From: Ischnura elegans | Taxonomy: Eukaryota; Arthropoda; Insecta; Odonata; Coenagrionidae | DNA: 64,000 bases | Reading direction: 5' to 3' | Assembly: GCF_921293095.1 (NCBI RefSeq) | Contig: NC_060246.1 | Span: 133,486,198-133,550,197, forward strand | Part shown: positions 24,201-36,200 of the stretch, in pieces | Position numbering within the stretch: position 1 is the stretch's first letter | Layout of the letters: each line of letters begins with the position of its first letter | Notes under the pieces: model-generated | Told to the model about the DNA's origin: nothing | Seen by the model: the letters and a program-made list of their open reading frames with translations, nothing else | The model's database searches: none | Translations under genes and position numbers: made by a program

Positions 24201-27200
24201 TCTATCGTTATTCAGGGGGATGGATGAAAAAATGATGAATGCAGGAAAACGATCAATGCAGGAATGTTAGACCACGTTGCCTATGTCCCAGGAAACACTG
24301 GATTTTTTTGCGAATTATGAATTTTATTATTGGATTCAAACAAGATTTTAGCCGATTACAGGATTATTAATACTTTATCGAACCACTTAGGTCATATTAT
24401 TGATTTGACTTATATCTCTTTCAAATATCCTAAAGGAACCTTGCTAAAAAATGTTTGCACTCCACTCGGCATTTTCACTGCTATTATGGATTTCTGTCAG
24501 ATTTAAAAATTCTTAACCATCAAACGCCATTTCAAGTACATGTATTTACGAGAGCAATGTGCATGTTATGCCTAAAACAGCTGCTTTCGCTGACGCAGTG
24601 ATTGGTTGTGAGATGGATCAAAAAGGCCAAAAATATTTCATTATTTGAAATGTTCCTTTCTAGCAATTACATTTTTAATATGATTTAAGGCAATGTGCAA
24701 AGCGTTAACAATGTTGCATTAATGGTCAGCGGCATGCCCTTCATCCCACTTTTATTTTCACCAGGTATCTTGCTCTACTCCCACCCCTGCCGTCATGTGC
24801 TAACGGACAACCCGAGGCGTTCTGCAATATTCACGCGCTTCTAGCCTGGATTCTTTTCTTTGTCTTCCATTATTTTCAGTCCATATTTTAAAGTTCTCAC
24901 TTGTTTCTTCAGAAGGGCCATGGTCCGAAGACGAATAAAAGTAAAACTAATAAAAATCACCCATTCTTTTCTAATGAGCGTAGCGCCAGATGAGCAGATG
25001 AATTCGGATTACTAGTAGGAAGAAACAAAATATCCTGAGAAGACATCGCTTCGTTAGCAACTCTGACAAGTGAGACTTGTAGCATAACTCGTAAATTGTA
25101 ACCTGATGCCCTGTTTTCGAAAAAAAAAATGCCGACAAGCTCACAATCAGCTGCGAGGATATCGAGATCCGCCAGAAATCACCAAAATGTATTATGTATT
25201 ATAAATGTATTAAATGTATTTGTCAAATGATGGATGCGGGAAAATTATACGACGGGACCACGATCTTCAAACGATCAATGCGGGAAAATGATACTTCGGG
25301 GAATTACATTGTCTTTATGGAACTTAATTTGGGACCAGGAGCGGCGAACGATGAAAGCGGGAAAACGATTAATGCGGGAAAACGATCAATGCAGGAACTA
25401 TAGATCGGGGTTCCACTGTAATTCTTTCTCAGCAAACTAATGAAATGCATTTTTTCCTGGATTGGATCAGGTCTTCTTCTACCTAAGTAATGAACCGGTG
25501 GGAAACTCCAGTAGAATTAATCTTGCTGTAGAAGGTTTCCCTCCATGCATGTGGTACACAGGCGACAGGGAACCCAATGCATATTCTGAATGTTATTTGA
25601 TGTAAGTCAAGCAAAACTATCAACCTCTTCCCAGTGACCAAAAAAATCTCTGTAGCTACGATAAAAAATTGCTATTATTCACCACAAAATGCAGCAGTAT
25701 CATCACGTCCTTTACAATCCTAATTCAATTAAGCAGTTAAGATACAGTACCTTCCGCATTGCTTATTACCTCAATATCCAAGGGAAAAATTTACCTATAC
25801 TGCAAAATGCTTTTTTTTTTAATTTGTCATAAAGGCACACTTTTCCAGTTTTAGGCCCAAGTGCAGATTTTGTTGTACAGAGTTTTCGCAACCAAAGAGG
25901 TTTGTTACAGAAGGCTTTGTTTTTCCAGCATTGCCCATTGGGAGGGCTTGGAACCAGAGCTATGACTTCAAAATAGGGAGATTTCTCTTAAGTTACCCTA
26001 TATGAGGTTCTAAAAATGATACAGTAGACATTGAAATCAAAATGACAAAAATAACTTTAACACCAATACACATTATCTCAAGGGAATATCTATCTCAAAA
26101 AACACTAGGAACTTACCCAATGAACATGTTGTTTGAAATATTGTCAAGATGTCCTCGGTATTTCAACCATGGGCCAGCAGCAGAAATATGATCTGTCGTG
26201 CACTTTCCTTTAACCTGAAATATTTTTGACAAATAATAGTAGTTCATAAAATTGATTAAGACTGAATTAAATGAAAAATAATTCAAGGCAAACATCCCAT
26301 GAAGTATTACTGTCAAAATTTAAATCATAAATGTCTAAGTTTTCAGGCGAAAATTAATGAAAGATTTTATATGCTTTTCGACGTTTCACATGTTATGCAA
26401 TAGCCACATTACCACATAATATCAATCCTTAATAGGTAATTTTTTGACCTTGTAGAAGTTTTAATCATGATGGTCAGTGAGGCCAATATGAGTTAGTGGA
26501 GCTAAGAAGAAATCCTTTACAGATGCAGCCATTCCCAAACATGATTTGAGGCTTAGAAAGCAGGCCCACACATAACTAGGTAAGTTTAGCTACAATGAAG
26601 TAGAATAGCCTTTGTTCTAAACGGGCTTCACTGAACATACATAAATAGAGAAAGGACACTTTGTGAGCCTGTACCTAGATTCTTTTACAGCAATAATTGA
26701 TAAATTTTTCCCCAACATTCAAGTCTCATCGCAGAAATGCAATTATAAAGTGAAAGCGTTAACACACAAGACCCACTGAAAGAACTCACTAACAGGAGAA
26801 AAAATTAAAGCAAGCAGCCCAAAAGTCTATGTCTTAAGGCATTTCATACTCAAAGGTGGGCTACTAAGACTCTATAATTACTTATCTAAAAGACATTAGG
26901 TCACAATTATGATGGATGAATTATAAAAAATTAACATCAGTCAATAGACAGGGTTCCCACTCTACCTAAATAATGAAATTCACGGCTTTTTCCAGGTTTT
27001 TTCACGGTGGACAAAATTCACGGCTAATTCACGGTTTTAAGGTTTTCACGGTTGAGTGGGAACCCTGATAGATAGGAAAACCCTACTGTAAAATCCAATC
27101 ATCAACTTCAGGGGCACAGCCTCACCTTGATAAGGATAGTAAGATCAGTGAGATCTTTTCCATCCCAAACATCAAATGGTTCAAGAAGCTGCAATCGCTG

Positions 27201-30200
27201 TGACTTGGGATCAACATCTACTTTCAAGTTCTTTCCATCAGATGGTGGGGCTTGGTAGGTGTCCACACCAGGATCAAAACCACTCTTGGGAAGTTCATCA
27301 CCAAAGGGAGAATCTAACAAGAATTCCTTGCCTGAAGAGTCCAGTAAAGATACAATTAGAATTGTGCTTATTTAAGTGATGAATTTTGGATTTGAGATTG
27401 ATATTTGCAAATTATTTCAATAGAAGATTTCCAAGAAAATTTAATTCTGAGAGTCAAAAAGAAATCATTGAGGAAATAAATTGCTCCATTTAAATGAAGT
27501 TGACTACACCTGTTTTATTACCAAAGTCAAAAATTCCAACATTTGTGTATTTAATCTCACTCACCATCTGCTCCTTTTAGTTTGTCAGTCTGTGGGTTAA
27601 AGTTCAAGGTGCCAGCAATGGACAGGGCGGTCACCAGCTCAGGAGATGTCACAAATGCGTGAGTTGCTGGGTTGGCATCATTACGACCGGTGAAGTTCCT
27701 GTTATATGATGTCACAATCGTGTTCTTCTCTCCCTTCTTAACGTCTTTCCTGTCCCACTGACCAATGCATGGCCCGCATGCATTAGCCAAAACAGTCCCT
27801 CCGAATTCACGCAGGGTTTGGGCCTATAATAAGAATGGAAAAATAACAATGAAGAATAATGAAGGCAGACTCTGCACATACATTGACACAAACCCAATAT
27901 TTTACTTGGCATGATTCAACTAAATATTACCAGGCCCTTTAAATGAAATAAATACGAGGTTTTAAGTGGTGCTGAGGTCTGTTTTAGATTTGGCAAACCT
28001 CCATTTTACAGATTATGCTCGATAGATAATGTATTCATTTGATCTAGATAAGTAGCAATCTGCTGTATCCTGCATAATAAAATAAAACACTCTGTTGACA
28101 CAACTCAATGTGCACAGTCAGAAGCAACGAGTGTAAACATCAAAATGATGGCAACGGAAGTAAGAAGCAACTCCAATGCTGCCAAATTGGTACACACAAA
28201 AATAATCTCATTACGAGCGTGATGCGCCCGCTCTTTTCAATGCGTTGAAGTTATTATGTTAAAATCAAGTTGAATTCCTAAGTTTATTGTTTGATGCAGA
28301 GATGGCGCTGCGACACAAATTTTGTAGTTATGTACGTTACTAAGAAAGTTAACAAATAGAGAGAACCTAGAAAAGAAAAAGACTAGCATCTGCAGTTAAA
28401 ACAGAGTTATCGTAATGTTTCTCTAGGTTTAATGTTTAATAGTTGCAAGCAAGATTGTGATAATTACGTCGAGTTAAAGTTTGCTGTGAAGTCTCGTTAA
28501 TTCAGCGTTCTTTAAGAATGGATTTGGCGAAGCACATCAAACCCCTGGCTGGAGAGGCGGACTGGCCAATTTGGAAGAGGAAATTGCGGGACTTGTTAGA
28601 TTACAACAAAGGAGCCCTAGATGCCATTGATGGAAAATTGGTGAAACCCGAGCCTCTGTCGCCTAATGCTATGGAAGATGAAATCAAAGAGCACAAGAAG
28701 GTCAGCGATTTATTCCGTAAGGCAAATAGTTACTCAAAGTCAATCATTTCAAGTTCAGTGACTGACGTAATTTATGAGAAAATCATGGACAAAGAAACAG
28801 CGCGAGAGGCGTGGGAGGCATTAAAGTCAAATTTCGAGGCGTCATCCAAAGACCAGCTGTTCAAAATATGTACCGAGTTTTTTGCGTTTAGCTGGATTAA
28901 TGGAGAGGATGTTTCGACTCATGCCGCGAGATTAAAAAATTTGTGGTTCGAGCTAAATAACAGCTTGAAAGCCAAAAATGAAAATGCGCTGCCAGACCTG
29001 ATTTTAGTCAGTAAAGTCTTGCAAATTTTACCGGGTGAATACGAGAATTTCAGATCCAGCTGGATGTTATTGTTGAAAGATGAAGAAAAGACTTCTGAAG
29101 AGCTGATCACCCAGTTGTGTATGTACGAGTGAAATTTTAGGAAGAGCGCTAGCACAGAAGGAGACACTGCAGGAGACGCATTATTCGTGAAGAGCGGAAA
29201 GCCACGGTCAAGTCAAAGTTGGAAGAGGTCAAAAGGAAATGACAGTTGCAACTACTGCAAGAAGAAAGGGCATTGGGTTAAGAATTTTGAGAAGCGATTG
29301 CAGATGGAAGACGGGCAAAGAAGAACATTACAAAGGTTGCACACAGCAATGAAGTCGACACCAAATGTGCAATAACTCTAGAGTGCAACGAAGTGTTTGC
29401 AACAGAGATGCATTCAACAGATTGGTGGATTGACAACGGAGCAACAAAACGCATAACAAATTCTTTTGCGTATTTTAGTGAATTTAAGGAGTTCAAGAGT
29501 CCAAATTCAGTTAAAGCAGCGGGCAAAGAGAAGCTTCAGGCTGTTGGGAAAGGGACTATAATGATTTTGTCCGAAGTGGAGGGCAAACTTTTGCAATTGG
29601 AGCTACGAGATGTTTGGTACGTTCCTGAAATTTCGGAAAAACTTATTTTCTGCTCTTTCAGCTCATGACAGATATACGAACAGCAAGTTTTGCTCAACGG
29701 CAACGAGGTGTTGGTTTCAAGTGAACAACCAAACCGTTGTTAGTGGATCAAGAAAAGCCGGAGGAACTCTCTTCAAAGCAGAGATAACTGCGATTCTTCC
29801 AGAGAGTGAAGAAGGCATAAATGTTGCTGTAGCTGATGGTTCGGTACTGCAATTGTATCACGAAAGAGTAGGGTATCACTATGAAGATGATGAAAGAATG
29901 TTGTGAGCCCTGCATTTTCGGCAAGTCACATCGTGTACTGTTTGGCACTCGGAGAAAGGCAACAAGACCTGGAGAACTTTTTTCTTCTGATGTTGTAGGC
30001 CCATTTTGCGAATCTTTTAGTAAAAAACGATTTCTAGTTTGGTTCAAGGATAGCTACACAAAGTTTCGTTATGGCTTCGTAATTAAACAAAAGTCAGATG
30101 TCAAAATTGTGTTAAAACAGGTCTTAGCACATGCAAAGACACTTGGGCATAACATTAAAGAGCTACTCAGTGACAATGAAGGAGAATTTGATTGTGAGAC

Positions 30201-33200
30201 ATTAAGCACATTCTAGCAGAGAGTGGAATCACACAGAGACTGACAGTGCCATACACACCTCAGCAGAATGGCGGCAGTGACCGTGAGAATAGAACAATCG
30301 TCGAGATGGCAAGGACCTTCAAGCACTCAAACAGTGAAGTTGAATGTCCTGATGCAACATGGGCAGAGCTAGTGACAACAGCCATTTACATTCTTAACAG
30401 AACAGAAAAATCGTCAGAAGATGGAGTCAGTCCTTATGAACTGTGGATGGGAAAGAAACCAAAAATCAAACATCTGCGTATCATTGGATCTTCCTGCTAC
30501 GTTCACATTCCATCCCAAAAGAGGGGAAAGATGGACAAGAAGGCAGAGAAAGGATTCCAAGTAGGATATGACGGAGATGAGCGATACAGAGTTTACGTTC
30601 CAACTAACCACAGAGTTATCCTGTCCAGAGATGTTAAATTCCAAGAGAGAACTAAAAAATGTAAGGACGAAGTCAAGCTACCATTCAAAGATATCGGGCC
30701 TAGAGACGAATTTGAGGAAAAGAAGCAAGAAGAGTCACAGATCGACATTGAGAAAGAATCATCAATGAGTGATGTAGAATCATGGATCGTGAAATTGCCT
30801 CATTGAAAGAGAATCAAACCTGGATTTTGACAGAGCTTCCAACAGGTGCAAAGGCAATTCCATGTAAACGGGTATTTCGACTCAAGAAAAATCCAGACGG
30901 TAGCATTGACAAGTACAAGGGGAGATTGGTTGTTAAGGGATTCAGTCAACGTCATGACATCGATTATAGCGAAACTTTCAGTCCGGTAGCGAAGATGGGG
31001 ACTATACGCTCAATGCTAAGCATTGCAGCAAGTAAGAAGATGCACCTGACACAATTTGACGTGTCGACAGCATTCCTTTACGGAGAACTTGAAGAAACCA
31101 TTTTCATGAAACAGCCTCAAGGATATGAAGATGGAACAAGTAAGGTTTGTCAGCTGAAGAGAAGTATTTATGGACTTAATCAAGCACCCAGATGCTGGAA
31201 TAAGCGACTCGGATCATTCCTGCATCAACATGGGTTTAAGGCCAATGATGCTGATCCATGTTTATACATTCGAGACATGAATGGTAGGAAGATCATACTA
31301 GTGATCTATGTAGATGATGGCTTGATGGCAGCAACAAATATACAAGAGATGGAAGATTTTATTGAAGAATTGAAGAAAGAGTTCAAAATTATTTCAAAGC
31401 AAGCAAGCTATTTTCTGGGCCTTGAAATTCAACAAGAAGAAAGGTTCATTAAGATAAGTCAAAGAGCATACGCAAGAAAAATTTTAGAACCCTTCAATTT
31501 TTCAGAATGTAGGCCAGTATCAACCCCAATGCTGAAAGGTGCAGAACTTTCCACATCAGGGAAAGATGGCGAGGCACCAAGGTTTCCTTACAGACAGGCC
31601 ATTGGAGCACTGATGTATTTGATGCTTGGCACAAGACCAGACTTGGCTTATAGTGTCGTATTCCTTTCGAGGACACTCGAAAATCCAACTCAAGCAGATG
31701 TGGCAAGAGTCAAGAGAGTTTTCAGATACATAGCAGGGACATTGGATCTGGGAATAGTATATCGAAGCAATGTATATGAGGGTTTTCTGGATGTCTACAG
31801 TGATGCAGATTTTGGAGGATGCATTTCAACGGGTCGTTCAACCTCTGGAGTCATCATTAGGTATGCAGGAGGGGCGATTTCATGGATGAGCCAACGACAA
31901 GCTGTTGTAGCAACTTCAACAACGGAAGCAGAGATCATCGCAGCAAATGAAGGAGCCAAAGAGGCAATTTGGCTTAGCAGACTGTTCAGAGGAATAATTT
32001 AACTTAAAAAAGTTCCAGTCATTCAAGTTGACAAGTCAGCAGCAGTGAGACTGGCAAAAAAGCCGGAGTTTCATCGCAGGACAAAACATATTTCTATTAA
32101 GCATTTTTTCATCAGAGGGAAAGTGACAGAAGGCAAGCTTGAAGTTCCACAGATCTCCACAGAACATCAAGTGGCTGATATCATGACGAAACCGTTGCCA
32201 AAGAGACGTCTGAAGATCTTGTCCGTGAAAACAGGGCTAATGTGAAGTAGAAAGGACAATGAGCAATTACTTCTTACTTTTGTTAGTTGAGACAGTAATT
32301 GTATGTTTTTCAGTATTTCTTGTTTTTTCAGTAATTCTTCATATCGTTAAATTCAACTTTAATTAACAAGGGAAAGTGTTGAAGTTATTATGTTTAAATC
32401 AAGTTGAATTCCTAAGTTTATTGTTTGATGCAGAGATGGCGCTGCGACACAAATTTTGTAGTTATGTGCGTTACTAAGAAAGTTAACAAATAGAGAGAAC
32501 CTAGAAAAGAAAAAGACTAGCATCTGCAGTTAAAACAGAGTTATCGCAATGTTTCTCTAATAAATTAATGAGCTTAAGAATATATAAAATTCAATATAAT
32601 GCAGGTCCACAGAGGGATAGGCGCATTTCTAATTTTAAAATGTAGAAAAAAAGGCAGGGTCTTAAGTACAAATTTAATTGGAATGTTCATGTACTAATTG
32701 AGGTCAGAGGACCTCTTTAAACACAACATTGGAAGTAATTACACTATCCTCTGTTAAACGCACATGATGACACATACTTGATGCAGGTGTTTTTATTTGA
32801 TGCATGTGTTTTTATGACCGGAATCACTTTTCTATGTGTATAGTTTGTTTCCTGTTTTTGAGTTCATTTGTTGTTTGTTTTATTTGTCTGTGAGCATGTT
32901 TGTTTTTGTTTTGATTTTTTTTGCTGATTTGATGCTATGGTGATAAGAAAGATAAATAAGAGATTGTTAGGCAGGGAGCCATCTTGAAGTGGATGTACAA
33001 TAAGATTAAGATTAAAATACAGCGTGTCAAGTGATATTTTCCTTGGGTTTAATCGCTGTGATACGTTAAATTGGCGACTGTGACAGGACTGAAGTATTAG
33101 AAGAAGGCTGAGATTAAGAAGATGAAAGTATTTTTCAAGGATTTAACCATAGTTCAGCTAAAGGAACAGCTTGATGGCTTTGGACTTTCTACAAGGGGAT

Positions 33201-36200
33201 CAAAGACAGATTTGTCTCTGAGGCTGGAAGACCATCTGAGGAAAGAAAATAGAGATACTGACAGCTTCTACGTAGAAGTGGAGCAGCAACTATCATCGGA
33301 CAATGAGGAAGTAGGTGTCAGAGAGGTGCTTGTCAGTGTAATGAGTTTGGTAAAAAACTTAGGCATCCAGATGTCCGACGTTCACCACGACGTGGAGAAG
33401 AAGATCTTGATGATTACATCTCAGTTGTCAGACCAAATGACTGCTATTACTGGAAACATGGAATGTATTAAAAAAATTGAAGGTAGGATCATCCAAATAG
33501 AACAGGGCGTGGAAACGTCAGAAATCCGGATGGTAACAGTAGAAAATGAATTGAACAGGGTAAAGCATAACATGGACATGGTTAAGCAAGAAGTTGACTC
33601 CAGATTTTTAAAGTTACAAGAACAAGTAAGTGATCAAGTGAGGAATATAGTACCACCATCAGTCACTCTACCTTATACAAGTGGACATTTAGACTCAAAA
33701 GTGATGAAAGACTGCCTTCCAGAATTTCATGGAAGACTGGAAGAAAATCCAACAAGTTTTATTAAAGAATCACTCAGTTTGTTAGGTAGAACTAACCAAC
33801 CCAATGACATTTATACATAAATAGTGTCACAACAGCTGAAGGGGCAAGCAGCTACTTGGTGGCAAAATTTAAAAGGGTTAAATCTGCATTGGGAGGACTT
33901 CAAACGAGAATTCATTGCACGGTTTGATTCCGAAAGGGTGAAGAGTGCAGTGAAGAAGAAGCTATTCACTGACACACAACCTACAGGCATGCGGACGAGT
34001 GCTTTCATTATTCAAAAATATCAACTCTTCAAGAGACTGAACCCAGAAGATTATGAAGATAAGGCAATGCACGATATAATTGAATTACTGCATGGAAAGA
34101 TTAGGGCTTTAGTTAAAGTTTCACAGCCCAAAACATTTGATGATCTTAGGAAAGTTGTCAGCCAACTTGAAGAGGAACACAAAGTCAAACCTTCAGGAGA
34201 TTCTATTACAGTTAGGAAATGTTTCCAGTGTGGGAATTTTGGACATTTGAAAAATGAGTGCCCTACATTGTCATTGCAGGAAAACTAGGTGCGGTCCATT
34301 CTGGGATGAGGGGGAATGGAAACCGAGTAGTGCTTAACCCTCGAAGAAAAACAACTTCTAGTAAGTCATCGAATCATGATACATGTATTGGACAGATGAT
34401 TAGTGATGGAAGCTATCCTCGTCCTGCTATTAACTTAAAAATTGGGAACGAAAATTTTAAGGCTATATTAGACAGTCAGCCTAGTAATTCTTTTGTCAAT
34501 TCTAATGTAGCAGAGTTACTAATTCCTATGGAGCCACATCATCTGGCACTGGTAAGAGGAGCTGTTAGTAAGGTGACCTATTCAGTAAAGGGGCAAACAC
34601 TACTAGCAGCCAAGTGCATGGATGAGGAAATTGAAATAACAGTTGGCATGATTAAGGATTTGATTCCTGAGATAATACTGGGCCACGATTTCTTAGTTGC
34701 CTATGATGTTATCTTAGACTATGCATCCAAAGAAATATTCTTTGGTAAAAATAATCGTCTAAGAGTTACATGGTGTGATGGTAGCAGTATGACTCAGGCC
34801 AAGGATGAAGACCATGGAGTACACCTAGATGAGCTAGATTTTGGATCTTAAACAATAAACGAAGAAAATCACCTGAAAAGAGTATTGAAAGAGTTTCCAG
34901 AGGTCAAGATCTATTTCCTAACAAGATCGGTTTTACCACAACAGTTACGCACAGTTTTAAATGCAGTGACTACAGTCCAATCAAGCAACGTCCATACCCA
35001 ATAAACCCTGATAAGCATAACTTCATAAGAGATAAAGTTCAGGAGATGGAAAGACAAGAGCTTATCAAACCATCTACTTCCTGTTGGGCCTCACCAATTG
35101 TCCTACCGAAAAAGAAAAACGGGGAGTACAGACTGTGTGTTGACTTTCGACGACTGAACGAAAGAACAGTTAGTGATGCTTACCCCATGCCTGACCTAAA
35201 GGATCTGTTGAGGCAAGTAAATGGAGCCAGGATTTTCAGCACTTTAGACCTAAATTCTGGATATTGGCAGGTGGAGGTAGAAGAGAAACCCAGGCACTTG
35301 ACTGCATTTCCTACACCAAAGGGTTTATTTCAATTCAAAGTCATGCCTTTCGGTTTAAAGAATGCTGCAGCGAAATTTGCAAGGTTGATGGATAAGGTGC
35401 TGTCAGGGTACATAGCAGATTTCTGCCAGGTATATTTAGATCATACTCTAATTTACTCTAAGAATCTCCAAGACCATTTTATACATCTGGCAAAGGTATT
35501 AGAGGCTAAAATTGCATGGGTTGACTTGTCAACTTAAGAAGTGCCACTTCGCAGCAGAAAGAGTAGAGTATCTTGGCCATGTCCTGACTTCCAAGGGATT
35601 GGAAAGACAACCAGAGAAGAATCGTGCAATAGAAGAAGCAGAGCGCCCTAGAACGAAACAACAAGTACGCCAGTTACTGGGGTTATGTGGATGGTACAGC
35701 AGCTTTATGCCACATTTTGAGGAAAAGGCGACGCCACTTACAGACTTACTACACAAGTGCCAGCCATTTAAGTGGACAAATAATGAAGAGATTACATTCC
35801 AAGAGCTTAAGAAGGGAATAGGAAGTGCTCCTAAGCTAGCTCATCCTGATCACCAGAGGCAGATGTGTCTACAAAACGATGCCAGCAACTTAGGTTTAGG
35901 GGCTGTGTTATTCCAAGAGAGAGTTGAAGGCAGACAGGATATTATAGAATATGCAAGTAGGAAATTATCTTCCGCCAAGAAAATCTATTGTACAGCTGAA
36001 AAGGAAGCCTTGGCAGTGGTATGGGCTGTAGGTAAATTTAGAGGCTTTTTGGAAGGGAGGAAATTTAAGTTATACACTGATAATACAGCATTGAGGTGGT
36101 TGAATACTGTATCAGGAACAAAATCTAAATTGATGCGATGGGCATTAATATTGGCAGAATTTGACTTTGACGTGCAACACGTTCCTGGGGCCGGTAACCA

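Larger units (their letters stand above)
28243..32559 (+). mobile_element. Ty1/copia retrotransposon with paired LTRs
   Basis: The two 183-bp LTRs (28243-28425 and 32377-32559) bracket gag, protease, integrase, reverse transcriptase and RNase H in copia order, all on the plus strand, antisense to aconitase. A purine tract (AAGGGAAAG) directly precedes the 3' LTR. Several stops and frame changes break the coding region. No matching 5-bp duplication is seen at the outer ends. It lies in aconitase intron 9. Confidence 0.93.
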
